Positions 11,845-24,020 of a stretch of 64,000 nucleotides of DNA are shown piece by piece. The notes beneath the pieces are model-generated. The model was not told the DNA's origin. It saw nothing but the letters and a program-made list of their open reading frames with translations, and made no database searches. The translations under genes and the position numbers were made by a program. This DNA comes from Pohlia nutans (lineage: Eukaryota; Streptophyta; Bryopsida; Bryales; Mniaceae), in the NCBI GenBank assembly GCA_022496805.1, contig CM040091.1, positions 10,034,336 to 10,098,335 of the forward strand, given 5' to 3'. How positions within the stretch are numbered: the first letter of the stretch is position 1; every line of letters begins with the position of its first letter.

Positions 11845-14800
11845 CTGCTTCCCCATTATCCAACAAACATGGCAGATTCGTGTTAAAGAATGTTGCGAAC
11901 ATTGGAGTAACCTCGAGTATTACAGAGAATGACTTGAAGAATGGAAACATGCTTTATACAGTAAGTTACTGTCTGAAATAGTGACATACCTGCTTGGAAA
12001 AGTACTCTCGAGCTTGTGCATTGGTCTCAAAGCCCTGGAATATCAGTTCAAGAGGGTTAGAAACTAAATAGAGCATAGGTGATTGGCCACACCTAAGTAG
12101 ACATGCCAACCACCCTCTACAAACATTGCTGCTATTCACTCCATGGTTATACATTCTCATCATTTCCACAAAAACCGTTCAATCCTACACTTAAACTATT
12201 ACATCACATACCATAAGTCTGTTGTAGGTCATCTTTTGGCCAATCACATGGGAGATTCTGTTAAATTAAGAAAGATAATGTGCACAGAAGGTAAACAATG
12301 TTTATTATGTGACCTGCCACCCAACCATAGAAGTGAGATATTGTCCAATAGACAATGATATCTCCTTCACCCACCAAGCCACACTTATAGTTCTAGTACC
12401 GTCTGTCTACATACCTAGAATATGTACAGACTAACTAGACTATCACTTTGGTGTTTTAACTAACTTATCTAAAAGTTAGTTATAGACTCTTGGTCTATCA
12501 GTTCCCTCATAAGTAACTTAATTACCATATGAGTAACTTAGGCATAGACCCTTGGTCTATCAGTTCCCTCATAAGGAACTTAATTACCACATGAGTAACT
12601 TAATTCCAACAGATTCAAGTTCACTCGCTCCACATTAAGCAAAAAACATTATGTGATCTAAATGTTTTACAAATTTTTCACTAGTGTTTTCCATGACTAA
12701 AGATACAAGTAATTTCAGGAGTGTCATCGTTAGCACGAGAGCCCTATGATAAGTGATGCGGCTTGAACTGGAAGTTTTTGGACCCCATAGCCTAGGTTTT
12801 TGATACATTGCTATTTCTCTATCACAGTTAAATCTTTGAAACTCGTGAGGGTTAACGCACAAAGAGGACAAACTGAACATCCGAACTGCAAAGAAACAAG
12901 ATGCCGAGATAAGCTTATAGCCGCGACCACTTTTAAGCATGACTGTAGGATAATAATATATAGATACAACTACTGAGAAACAATCTCGAAGATATTGTAG
13001 CAATTCCTGCAGCTACAGTAACTTGGTAAGAGTTGAGTTGGGGATGAGGGTTGTACCAATTCAATAATGTCAAACTCATTCTCATCACCAGCAACGAGTG
13101 GTCTAAAGGAGTCTGAGCGACTTTTTCGCCTGCTATCTGACTTCAATTTCACTTGCTTCTGAGAAACCTGAGACTTCAACTTCGCTCTATTTGGTGCAAA
13201 TGGAATTGAGCTCCCTGGAGGAGGAAGATTTGTTCGAACAGAGGTTGAGGGTTCTTCTCCACGATTTCGTGAATCGTCAAGAAGATCTTCCATCAGCCCA
13301 TCCAAGGAGAGATCCTTGAACCTACTAACATGAGCTCCACTTTCTGAGCTCCCCTTCAATCCCTGAAGATGTGCAGGAGGTGAGTCATGGATGTCAAGCA
13401 TTCCAGCATACAGAAAAAAGGGAAGGCACATTGTAAAATGAAATATAAAACAAGCATCACAGGAATGCAAGTGATGAGACAAAACATCCGAACAATATCA
13501 CTTCCTCCTGAGTGCACAGGAAACCAAGTGAACACAACTGTAACTTTATGAAGAACCCTCAACCTCAATCTATTACCGTACCTCTGAATTAAAGAGAGCT
13601 CCATTTGAATCCGGTTGAGATGCAATGTCCTGATTCTTTCCCTCTACGAAGTCTTTCATCTCCGCATGCTCATTAGTATAATTTGGGCCCATATGCAACT
13701 TTCCAGATACAGATCTAGCTCCATTCTCAATCCAGCGCCCATGCATGTCATCCTGTAAGTGCTCACCAGCCAGCCCTACATGACCGTTCATTTCCAGTTC
13801 ACTGCTGATTTCTGGTCTGGAAGAAACAGAATCGGGAGAGTCGACCTGAGCCAGAACAGAGCCTCCAATTGAGTGCAGGTTTGTGAGAGAAACCAGCTTG
13901 GTTTGTGAGCTTGCATCATTCCCAATAGGTTCAGGTTGACGTGAATTCTGAGTGCCGGACAACTTTTGAAGTTGTGAGACAGCATGACGAGGTATTCGTA
14001 TGGGAGCCCGGCGACCCATGCTGTTGCTCAGACTACTGCTTGCACCGCTTGCTTCATTGCTCATCGTCGATGAATTGGCCTTCAAGTCATCGTCCTGAAT
14101 ACATACACTCTACTAGTCACCAAATTGCCTGGCTGCTAAAGAAAGAACACAAGACAACAGTAGTATCCAGAATTGAAGAGCAAACAGGCAATAATCAATG
14201 TTAGTATGAATGAACCCATCATAATCTTCTGCAACATTGCAAAAGCCTAACATAAAGTTATAACCTGCAATCTAATTGCGCAATGAATACAATTGCTTGG
14301 CAAGATCTACTGCGTAGAACACACTAATTAACCAAAGCACTTCGCCAGACTGCCGGCATAAAATTACAATACGTCTTCAAAGACGATCAGTACCATCGTT
14401 TCATTTCTGTATTGTACTAAGCAAATTATTACAATTTTCTGACATATACTGCCTAGATACTTACCGAGCCAGACTCAAAGGGGTCCCTCATGATAAGGGG
14501 TTCCTCTTGCCCTGCAGCAGGATCCTGCTTCTTCTGATCCTCAATTGTCCTTTCCACAACTGTTGACATGACCTGTGGAATGTTGCTGCACCCCAAACAA
14601 TCGCGACAGATAATTAGGTTTCCCGTCCCACCTCCAGTTTAAATACAATTTAGTGACTAAATCTGAAACGTTATAAAATAAAAGTGAATCGGGACGCCCA
14701 GTAGTATGCTGAGTATCGCTCTGCAAGAAACTCTCTAGACGGTTAACAGAATCAATGTAGAATACACTTTAGGCAAATGTTGTTAATCAAAAGTGTAACT

Positions 14801-17800
14801 CACCACCCAATCATAGAAGAGAGATACTAAACATTATTCTCTCAAGTATCTACTTCACCCACCGAGCTACTAATATATTGCCTCAAGTGCCTATCTACAC
14901 ACCATGAAATATGTAGAGACTTACTAGGCTTTTTATGCACTTACTAGCAGTTTAGCCCTTTCGTCTTACCGCTACCTTCGAGAACATAGACTCTAGGTTT
15001 ATGAAATACCATAGAGTAACATAATTCCAACAATTAAAGGTCATGCCTCAGCTCTCCGCTTGCAGTCAGCCAAGACACAGAACTTGAGTCTCGGCTAATT
15101 CATACCTGTCCAGTGTGCTTTGTAGATTTCGTCTAGAGCTGCGGATCCATGGATGATTCAACAAAGTCTTTGCATCTGGCCTTAATTTTGCATCCTGTTG
15201 ATGAAATTAAGTCAATAAGAGTTGAGAACAACTGCCCAATTCAACAGACTAAAAAATCACATAAAATCAACCCAATAATGTTCTCTATTTAATGCTTTGC
15301 CTTCTATACTCTTCAAGTACCATGTCCAGGTTTCGTTACACTCAAGAAATAGAGTATTTAGTTTTCCCAACCTTCTGAAAGCACTTAAGAAGGAAGTCCG
15401 TAATTGGTTCCGACACATGCTCAGGTAATGGAGGGCGTGGATCCTGCTTCCACATGTGAACAATCCCAAAACAAAGATTAGTATCTTGCAGACGACCAAA
15501 ATCTCCGCCACCTAAAGGAAAGGCATCCTCGCCACTCAGCATACTTTGCAATTCTTACAGGGATTAGAAAAATTGGGTGCTCAAACAGATGATTGAACAG
15601 TATAGTTAAATATCGTCACTAGGCAGTGTACGCAAAGAGACTGGAAGGTTTGATAAAAATGGGTGGAACCTAAAGACAAACCTCTGGAGACTCTTCGCAT
15701 GTTTGGGGAATGAAATATGACCTGAACGATACGGTAAAGAGCCGGCATTGGTTGCAGCTCATAATAAGGTGGTATGCATGTTAAGAGCTCAATCACTGTG
15801 CACCCGACACTCCAAATGTCTGATGCTGCACTTACTCCCGACATTTCAATCACCTGGCAACATAACACACTAGTCATTTAGTCCAGCATTGCACATGAAA
15901 TTGCTTCATAAGTACGATAGTCCTGTCAAAACGATTCATCTCATTCGCAAAATAAGTCTGTCCAAGGACCTCCAAATTGTGGACACAGTTTAGCATGATC
16001 ACAACCAAACATTTCCCAGAGTAACTCAGCGCAACCCTAGAAGACCTTAGGCCAACATGGATCACAACACAAGTTCTGTAGAACTAGACCGAAACTAAGC
16101 CATGTCAAAAAACACAGGGTACTTGCTCACAACATAACACTCGAGAAAATCCCAACATTCCTAAGCTTGGTGTCAACATGTATGGAACTAAAGTGCTGTA
16201 AAGGGTAGGAAAGGTGGTTAAAGCTCGTTCTCAATGACCACATGATAAAACTAGAATATTCAGGACACAGTTTAGATTGTAGAAAAGAGACCTCTGGGGC
16301 CATCCAGTACGGTGTTCCAACAACTGAATGCGTATTCATGTCGGCTTCTGTCAGCTTCGTTGCAACTCCAAAATCAGCCAGCTTCACCAACCCCTGCTTC
16401 CACACCCACAGGGTTAGGTTCGTGATATGACTAATGCCACGAGCTGCAAACTGTGTATTCATCTGTGTAAGCCGGAAACTGCAAGTGGCTGGCAACAGCC
16501 TACCTCTTTTGTGGTGAGAATGTTAGCGCCCTTGATATCTCTGTGGATGACTCCTTGTTCGTGCAGATACACCAGTCCTTCCAGAACCTACAGAGCAGAA
16601 ATAATGCTTGGTCTATAGAGCAGAGCTAATCGTGAATGTTGGTACTCATCAAGATATGAAGTGTGGACCATAAAATAGGAAGAACCGGCCAATTACTACA
16701 TTCAGCATGGCTTCCAAAATAAGAATAAATACAAAATTAAACCGATCACAACTCTAAAAAACCCCTGCAGGACAAAACCTGGCCCAACGTATAACATGCG
16801 ACCAATGAGGAAAAATAACCTACACATAAACGGAAGTATATGTTCCAAATATGCACCAACTAACAGAAGGTTGATAACAGACATGTCTAGCCATAGCTCA
16901 TATAGTATGCAAATGCACTTTGCCTGACATGATGAACTGATTAAAAGCCTTACCAAGAATAAACCATATCTGTAGAAATACAATCCTTCATACATCCCAC
17001 CTTTACATGAACAAACAGATACGCTCTACGATAAACAATGCATGCACGACGTTAAGAGTAAGCCAAATATGATGTAAGCATAGGTGTCAACCTGGGCAAT
17101 GTACACAGCAACCAACGATTCAGGAAAAGCGCCAAATTTGCTGGGTTTGATGATGCTTGCCAATGATCCATTTTCCACGAACCTGGAAAACCACAATACT
17201 TAATTACCAGTCCTTGGTGTTGTTCCAACTCCAATACTGAAACCGCACAAGTTCCAAAAAAAACAGTAGAATATCAGGAGCCGGACCAGCCGAAGCAATG
17301 AACTTACTCGAGAATAATGTACAGATGCGTTTTGGTCTTAAAGGACCCTTGATACTTGACGATGTTCCTATGATTCAGATTCTGGGCACAAGGACGTCAA
17401 GTGATACGTTTCTTTTGTTTTCAGAATCATGCAGCAGAAGAAAATAGTACCAAGTGTTCACAACGAATAGCAATAGAGCTCCGTGATGCTTTTCTTTGGT
17501 GGCCGATTGATCAGAGGAGAAAACAAATAACATTATGCTGTAACGATTGTTCTTTAAGAAAATGCAAATAACAATCATATATTCAAGAGAGATTAAAATA
17601 GAATACCTTTAGAAGATCGATCTCTGACTGCAATATTTTCCCGATGAAACCCAACATCCCACAAAGAATCCATGCGTTAGCTAGATGCTGTGGAAGATAC
17701 GTATAAAACTTGCCAAGATGACTTAATGAACAGTCACATTACAGCAGAAGTAACATCGCACAAAATTGAATGTGTCGACTTCTCCTTGTATCCAGATTGG

Positions 17801-18620
17801 ATATCTGCATAGGAATCTGTTCATAAGCACTATTTACCCCACCCACTATATGATGACAACTATTGCCAGAGAGAATGGATAGTTTAGTTGCTACAATAGA
17901 AAGGAACCCACCATAATGCTGGCCAGATCTTCAGAGGGAATGTTCTCCAGCGAAACCTGTTTGATCGCCACGAAGTCCCCATTCTCCAAATCCAAACCCT
18001 TGTACACACGCCCATATGCACCTTTACCAATTTCATCTCCCAGCAACTGCCAACCATTCCATAACATTAAACCCCAGGTCAAAATCCGCCCTCGGACTCG
18101 CAAGTGAACTCATTATATCATTTCATTCGAGCGATTCTTACATTTTAAGAAACAAATTTCCAACAGAGTCAAAAGACACTTCCAGGACTAAGTGTCTCAT
18201 GGAATGTCATACATTACACTTGGACTATCTGCGTAGGTCAGATTTGAGATGAAAAGCGAATAAAGCCATGGAAAATTAGTGACCAATGCTGAGTTAATGT
18301 ATAAATGCTAAACCTCAATTAGACTGTTTCCCAATCCCTTGCGTCAGAAAATCTTCAACACTAAAGCTACTCACAAAATAGTGCCCTCCTGATCAGTTCA
18401 CACCCGCTTCAAAAAAACCAAAAGGCAACACTATCACCACCAAAAGACTCTTGCAAAGGATTCAGAATTCACGAACAGAGGACTATTAAAACCTATCCCA
18501 CTCGATCTGAGAATATCGTAATCACTATTGTTACGGCTTCAATAGGAAGAAGAAATGGCTTACATATTTATCATTCAGGGTTTTGGATTTGTGAAAGTGA
18601 GAGGCTCCATGACGAGACAT
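6270..18620 (-). CDS. MAP3KE1: MAP3K epsilon-type protein kinase (Ste11/Cdc7-like), 28 exons
   Basis: Plant MAP3K-epsilon, a Ser/Thr kinase. Its family relatives include yeast Cdc15 and fission yeast Cdc7. In Arabidopsis the pair acts redundantly in pollen viability and cell division at the plasma membrane (family knowledge). I assembled 28 exons with consistent phases, totalling 4413 bp including the stop, or about 1470 residues (Arabidopsis about 1370). The N-terminal kinase domain (about 20-275) is followed by a low-complexity linker and an armadillo-like C-terminal half ending in HINTVL. The start ATG (18618-18620) gives [19 protein letters not shown], which fits the family. Linker exons are 14094-13582, 13362-13057 and 12034-11990. 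The 1-kb intron 13056-12035 might hide one more small exon, since relatives have extra linker sequence there. All other introns look complete and no frame break was seen. Confidence 0.95.
12299..12611 (-). repeat. LTR-like insertion in intron 13 of the kinase gene
   Basis: On the minus strand it begins TGTTGGAATTAAGTTACTC and resembles the insertion at 14778-15032, which begins TGTTGGAATTATGTTACTC. TGTTGG starts and terminal ...CA ends fit Copia-type LTRs. It contains an internal duplication of about 65 bp (phrase GGTCTATCAGTTCCCTCATAA on the plus strand, twice, near 12495 and 12555). No target duplication is evident, so the outer boundary is approximate. Confidence 0.5.
14778..15032 (-). repeat. 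LTR-like insertion (possible solo LTR) in intron 10 of the kinase gene
   Basis: Related to 12299-12611 and, in its distal part, to sequence at 43050-43130 (shared phrase CCCAACCATA or CCCAATCATAGA followed by AGAGAT). The plus-strand ends TGTTG...CAACA form a short inverted terminus as in LTRs. No coding region is attached, and no target duplication was found. Confidence 0.5.
15106..18620 (-). other. MAP3KE1: kinase-domain exons 1-10 of MAP3K epsilon
   Basis: Exons: 18620-18564, 18046-17912, 17627-17607 (only 21 bp), 17381-17308, 17182-17092, 16587-16504, 16393-16292, 15853-15722, 15443-15372, 15194-15106. Kinase motifs in order: glycine loop GKGAYG (26-31), catalytic Lys in VAIKQ (K48), alpha-C Glu (E66) in the 7-codon microexon, HRDIKGAN with catalytic D143, DFG (161-163), and TPYWMAPE ending at 188. 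Subdomain IX follows as [14 protein letters not shown]. All catalytic residues are intact, so an active kinase is predicted. All ten donors here are GT. Confidence 0.93.
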
Positions 18621-19300
18621 GATGACAACGAGATCTCAACAACAACAGCCCAAATCCGGCCTGCTGCCTGCTCCCTTAAGTAGCCAGTTTGCGCAGCCCT
18701 CATTGTGCTCTCAAAATTCCACCCGCCTCCAAATGCACGCCACAGGACCACCGAAATTCTGTCTCCCCCCCGAATGCCCCATTCTCAACCCATTCTGCCA
18801 CCATCGGTCCACCTCTACTCACAAAACCTTCATAATCACTCGACCAGCTACCAAACCCTAATCCCCCACACGAAACGAATCTCCTCTCCGCCGCAAATTC
18901 GAATATCACAGCCGTTCCAAAACCTCGCAAAAAACAAATAATTTTACAGAAAAGGTTGAAAATCGCCAGAGATCTACTTACTGAGTCCAAACTTAAATTT
19001 TACTAATTTCCTGACCTAACGCTTGATCAGAATACAAAATGCTAATTCGAGCGACGAAACCCTAATCCGCCACAGGAAAGTTCTGTTCTCCGACGAAGCT
19101 CCCTCCTCCTCTACAGCTTGGCTTGGCTTTCGAAAAGGTCGCAACGAACTAGCTTAGGCTTTGCAGGATGGCGGATGCGTTGAAATGGCCGCTAAAAGCA
19201 AGAGATCTAGTGACTGAAGGCAGTGCGACATGAGCAAAAAAGAGAAAATTAACTTGGGGATCGACAGGCATGTGAGTTAGTGTAAGTTAGTGTAGCGGCA
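18621..19300 (-). promoter_or_regulatory. 5' UTR/promoter region of MAP3K epsilon with telo-box motifs
   Basis: Sequence upstream of the kinase start codon. Two perfect telo boxes (AAACCCTAA on the plus strand) lie at 18853-18861 and 19057-19065. This motif is common near transcription starts of constitutively expressed plant genes. The pyrimidine-rich plus strand explains the spurious reading frames here. No TATA box was recognised. Confidence 0.5.
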
Positions 19301-19627
19301 GATCTGGCGACTCGAGGAAGCAAAAATCAAAGGCAGAAAATGCGCAGGCAATGGAAAGCAAGACGATGACAAAGACAACCGGCAATGACGGGGCCCGGGC
19401 TGTGCGAGATGATTCTCAGAGTGATTCCGCCGGCACTGGGAACTGTTCTCCGTGCGTTCCCTTGATGTTCCTTTGATGTTCCCGGGTGGGATCACGGGAC
19501 CAGTGATTTTTTTTTTCATTTTTTTCCCATTGGCGATTTGAAGATTGAAACTTAGAAAAATAGAAAGCATTTTTGTTTGGTAATTTACTAAAAAAATATT
19601 AAGAATACATAACTTTCTATAAAATTA
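19301..19627. other. intergenic, no gene seen
   Basis: Distal flank of the kinase promoter. Moderately GC-rich to about 19500, then AT-rich. A minus-strand frame of 97 codons has no recognisable similarity. Confidence 0.35.
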
Positions 19628-19639
19628 TTGATGGCTATA

Positions 19640-19777
19640 GATAAATAGATAGATAGAAACTCCGGTCCTCTGTTGAGGTTGCCGTGAATAAAGTGTTCGT
19701 TCATAATGTCAATGACTCAGTGCCCACTGGACAAAGGGCCATTGGAACAAAACTACTCTTCCCTCCCGAGAATGAAC
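19640..19777 (-). mobile_element. 5'-truncated SINE copy with 12-bp target duplication
   Basis: Matches the 3' half of the SINE at 28527-28890: the GATA-repeat tail and GAAACTCC at the left, then the conserved body in reverse orientation. It is flanked by a perfect TTGATGGCTATA at 19628-19639 and 19778-19789. 5' truncation with a target-site duplication indicates target-primed reverse transcription by a LINE partner. Confidence 0.85.
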
Positions 19778-19789
19778 TTGATGGCTATA

Positions 19790-20486
19790 CATACCAATTA
19801 TAAGGGAAGATTATAGCAATATACTCTATTTTCTTATAGCAAATTAGCAAACTCGTTTTTCATATATCAAGCTTGCGATCAATAGCCACAAAAAAATTAG
19901 TGGCACACAAGACCCATTTGGCTTGGGATCATTCTAAAATTATTTGGAGTTGAGTTTAGAACATCCTCGATGGAGCCTCTAAACATGTCTTGTATATTAA
20001 AATTATTTTTTGATGTAGGTGGAATTAGATAATCAAATCTTTGTAATTAAAATTACATTTTAAAACTAAACTTAATACACCCAAGAAAATTTTGATTTGG
20101 ACATTGGATGACAGAGATACTCCCCATTAGAAGTTAGATAATTTCCAATAAAATTAGAAGCATCTTCAAATTTGATTTAAAGATGGTTTAGAGTACCAAG
20201 GCACAACACATTTTGGCACATTTGTCATGCCATTGGCTCTCAAAACCATCTTTAGATTAGATTTGAAGAGGCCTTTAATTTTTTTTAGAAATTAACTAGT
20301 TTTTAATAGGATGTATCTTGGTTATACAATGTCCGGATCAAGAGTTTCTTCAATATATTATATTTATTTTTAAAATAATATTCCAAGAATGTTAATATAA
20401 ATTTCTAATTTCATCTACACAAAAAGATAGTTTTAATATATTGAACGTATTAGGGGCTCCATTGAAGATGCTTTTGATCGTTGTTT
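19790..20486. other. intergenic, no gene seen
   Basis: AT-rich, no coding potential. Parts near 20020-20330 resemble sequence around 53050-53400 (phrases such as GACATTGGATGAC and AGATACTCCCCATTA), so this is probably an old uncharacterised repeat. Confidence 0.4.
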
Positions 20487-20996
20487 TGACCCCTAAATGC
20501 CTACAAGTCCACAACCCTCTCCAGATTTGGAGAATTGCAAATATGCATTATAAAATGCAACTAAGAGGGATATTTTGAACCTGATGTATGAATAAAAGTT
20601 GCACATTATAAATTTGAGATTCCATCTATACAATTAACTTTGTGATTGCAATCACCAATATTTTTGTATAAGATCTAAAACTTCGAATTCAAAATTATTT
20701 TGTAATTTGATTTCAAATGACAATCTGTGAATGCAATCTATTGTAGTGGATTGAAATCTAACACTCAAAGTGTAGTAATTTTTGGAGATTTTTTGGTTGC
20801 TTAATTTTATGAGTTGGTTTTTGAAGAACGTTGTTTTTTGAACTAAGAACTAGAAAGTTTTGGTGAATCACTGCAACATGAAACGAGGCATAAGAATTTT
20901 ATGAATCGTCCTCTTTTTAGTTGTTTCACACATGTATGAAACTAACTTCCCATAAAATCTTTAGTAAAAGAATCCACACTGCAAAAATTCATAGGG
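20487..20996. mobile_element. TTAA-group family 2 element, degraded copy
   Basis: Starts with CCCCTAAATGCC and contains the family-2 body (ATGCATTATAAAATGCAACTAAGAGGGATATTTT region, then CAATCACCAATATTTT). It shares these with copies at 27543, 51993, 52582, 56685 and 61188. The right terminus is eroded (CATAGGGGATGGG) and no TTAA is left at the ends. Confidence 0.55.
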
Positions 20997-22094
20997 GATG
21001 GGAAATCCTTAGGGGAGCACTTATAGTAAACTTTTGGAGACACGTGAGATACCGTAGTACCATAGCAGGTTCGTCCTAAAATAACTCTAAAAATAAAAAA
21101 CGTAAAAATTAGAAAATTTTGAAGAGAGAAAAACGAAAATAGAATAAATTAGTTTTTGAAATATTTTGTTATTTCTAAGCTATTTAAGTTCATTTTTTTC
21201 TGATTTTTTTGCTAAAAAACGAAAATTGAGAAATTCAGTTTTCGAGAGGCGAACCTTATTTTTTCAAAAAAAAAAATATTCGTTCGCCATGTAACAAACC
21301 TGCTATGGTGTTACGGTAACCATTTATTTTCAAGGGGGGTATTTTTTTTTTAATCGGAATATTAGGCAGCCATCCTTTAAGTGGAAAACAATCTATTGAG
21401 CCTGACTTTTTAATACTCTATAGGTAATTAGAAATCTAGAATGCATTCAATATTAAATACCCCCCGCAAATACCATATTTTACTTATAAATTTTTTAATG
21501 GCCTCCAACTTTATAGGAATAAAAGATCAAGCACGCCAACAACTAGAAAAGAAGATGAACTTAGAACACCATGAAAGAGAAGATGCACTCCGTCAAGACA
21601 ACTAACCCCCTTTGCACACCCAAAACCTCGTTAGTTGCATTTTCAATTATGGATATAGACTAGAAAGATGCAATTTTTCATTCAACCAATATGAGCCTCC
21701 ATAACATTCAACTTAGGATACCCTTAGCCAAGGGCTATTTTAGTTAAAGTAAAATAAAATAACACATAATTATTATATAGTATAATATTTTTCAATAAGA
21801 AGTTTTTAGCATTCATTGGCCTTTGTATTTTACCTATAATTTTTCAAATTTTAATTTCTAATGAATATTAAATACCCTATATTTTATCACACATTGTTTT
21901 TAAAAAAAGCCTCTACTGCCCCTCTCCCATCCGAGATGAGAAAATGGAGTTTGATATCATACATCATCCATATATCGGACAATTGGGCAATTAGGGGTTG
22001 ACTTAGATGTTGGACCATTTTTTCACCCCACTCATGCAACTCAAGGGTATGGTTATTCATTAGAAGACATCCTAGTTTTTTTCTAATTTAGCCC
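20997..22094. other. intergenic, no gene seen
   Basis: AT-rich. Includes inverted GGGGGGTATTTT (about 21336) and AATACCCCCC (about 21457) phrases that may be ends of another small inverted-repeat element of about 130 bp. Nothing coding. Confidence 0.35.
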
Positions 22095-23020
22095 TTAACC
22101 CCTAAAGGACCAGGTGGACACATTGTGTCCACGAATAATTTCATTACTTGAATAGTTTGTTTGGATTTCATAATTTTGACTCAATGTTAACTAGAGAATT
22201 GAAAATGTTCGTTTCAAGAACACAAAAAAACTTCAAGATTTGCAATTACGTTGATTGATTCATTGGGAAAAAACTAAAACGTCAACGTAGGTGAACCTGG
22301 GACATAGTAGTTAGGGCGGTTGATGACTTGGAGGGCGTTTTCACACTTGGACGTCACATTTGTAAAAAAAGAAGAAGTATCTAGTATGTAAAATATTTTC
22401 CAATACTGCATCATTAACACTATAAATAATTACGGAAAATGTTTAAATATATTTTGAATGGAATCTTTTCAAAATAATTGGAATCTTTTCTACATATTTT
22501 ATATTATTTTGGAATATTTTGGAATATTCCAAATATATATTTGAATTCTTTAAGAAAAATTTGCAACGTAAAAATTAATAACGATCATAAACACCGGCTC
22601 AACGAGTCACCAACAAGTCACCTCACCCAAACATAAATCTTTGAGAATCAATCATTGTTGTTGTATTTAGTTTTAGAACACCATTTTTTGTGGGCACCTA
22701 GATATAGTACATCTTTGTATGCTCCTAAACTTTCAAACGCTTATCATGGTTTCTAAATTTATGAGAAAGTTTGCAATGAATGACCTGTTGGTTTTACTCA
22801 AAATTTTCAAAAATCAACTTATGATAAAACCTTATAATCATGTAATATATACGGTAGATTGTTCTGAAAATTAATGTACAGTCTTATGACTAAGTCCTTT
22901 ATGAACTTCAACAGTGAAGTTTTCTACATGAATACCAATCAAGAGATACAATTGCCTTTCTAAAAGCATCACGAGAAAGTGATAAAATTTTAGGAATGAG
23001 CATGGTCCTTTAGGGGTTAA
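22095..23020. mobile_element. TTAA-group family 1 element, copy A (926 bp)
   Basis: Begins TTAACCCCTAAAGGACCAGG and ends CATGGTCCTTTAGGGGTTAA, so 14-bp terminal inverted repeats are bounded by TTAA. The body is the reverse complement of the copies at 39684-40729 and 43297-44201. It has no transposase frame. The sequence to its right (from 23021) is paralogous to 39475-39683, where no element occupies the equivalent TTAA. Confidence 0.85.
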
Positions 23021-24020
23021 AATACAGCCAAATCCGATGGGTTTATTGGTATTTTGGGAGAATCTTGTATGTAACTTCTACTCCATTGAACCAAACGGGG
23101 TTTTTTAAATGCCAAAATGAACATGTTTTAGGAATCTATACTCTTTAGAATAAAACCAAAACAAATTTAAAAGAGAATTAAGTGTAAAATGAAGTTTAAA
23201 AGAATTTTGGATGTAGGAATCAAGAAGCTATGTCCTTTAAAGATGAAGGTAAAGATAGGTTGTTTTCTAATTAAATTAAATGACTATTTTATATAGGAAC
23301 TTTCGACCTATCATTCTCACTTTCACTTTTAGTTGGAAATTTATCAATCAGATCCATTATTATAAGAAATTTAACATTGTAAGTTTTAACTGGTTAGGAT
23401 GACAATGTTTGATTTTTGGAACTTCAACATATGAATTCCAATTGTAAATATGATGTTCAACTTGCAAGTCTATTCTAAATACATAAAATTTCTTTGTCCA
23501 ATATGTACTAATTGTTCACAAATCTATTGGAAATTGGGTTATGACCTAATTACCCTTTTTGAAATTATAATAAAGAATGTCAATTTTGAAATGGATTAGA
23601 CACCAGAGAAAGCTTAGGGACTTTTTAAGTTACAAAAGATTATTTGTATGTAAGGTAGAAAGGAAAGTTGAACTACTATACCTTACTTTTTGGTTCAACA
23701 AAAAATTCCAGTGAAGACTGTAGATCAAAAAAAATGATATTGAGGACTATAGGTTTCACTTGTGCCTTTTCAATGGTTGTAGGATTTGTAAGTAAGCCCG
23801 CGAGCCAGCATTTGACAGTTTTAGGTCATGGTTTTTTATGATGTAACCTTTCTATGATGTAACCTAATCTTTTTCATTCTTGAATAGTTTACTCATAGTT
23901 GTTCCATTCTGCCCTCAAAGACCATTATGTGAAATAACGTAGCCTTTCATGTCTTATTCAATTTTATGACCTTTCATGTACGGAGAGAAGCAAAGCGCAA
24001 ATTTGTAAAGTGGTAATTTA
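23021..24020. other. intergenic; paralogous to 39475-39683 in its first 230 bp
   Basis: The first part (phrases ATTTTGGGAGAATCTT, TTTTTAAATGCCAAAA, CTTTAGAATA) is a diverged direct copy of 39475-39683. The remainder is AT-rich with no gene signal. Confidence 0.5.

Noticed and set aside
12635..13003. Minus-strand 122-codon frame in the 1-kb intron of the kinase gene, considered as an extra exon
   Set aside because: No convincing acceptor/donor pair in the right phase and no similarity to the family linker. The possibility of a smaller hidden exon is noted in the gene entry.
18700..18990. Minus-strand frame of 96 codons upstream of the kinase gene
   Set aside because: It lies in the probable 5' UTR/promoter, on a strand with strong base skew. 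It has no recognised domain, and the kinase start at 18620 fits the family.
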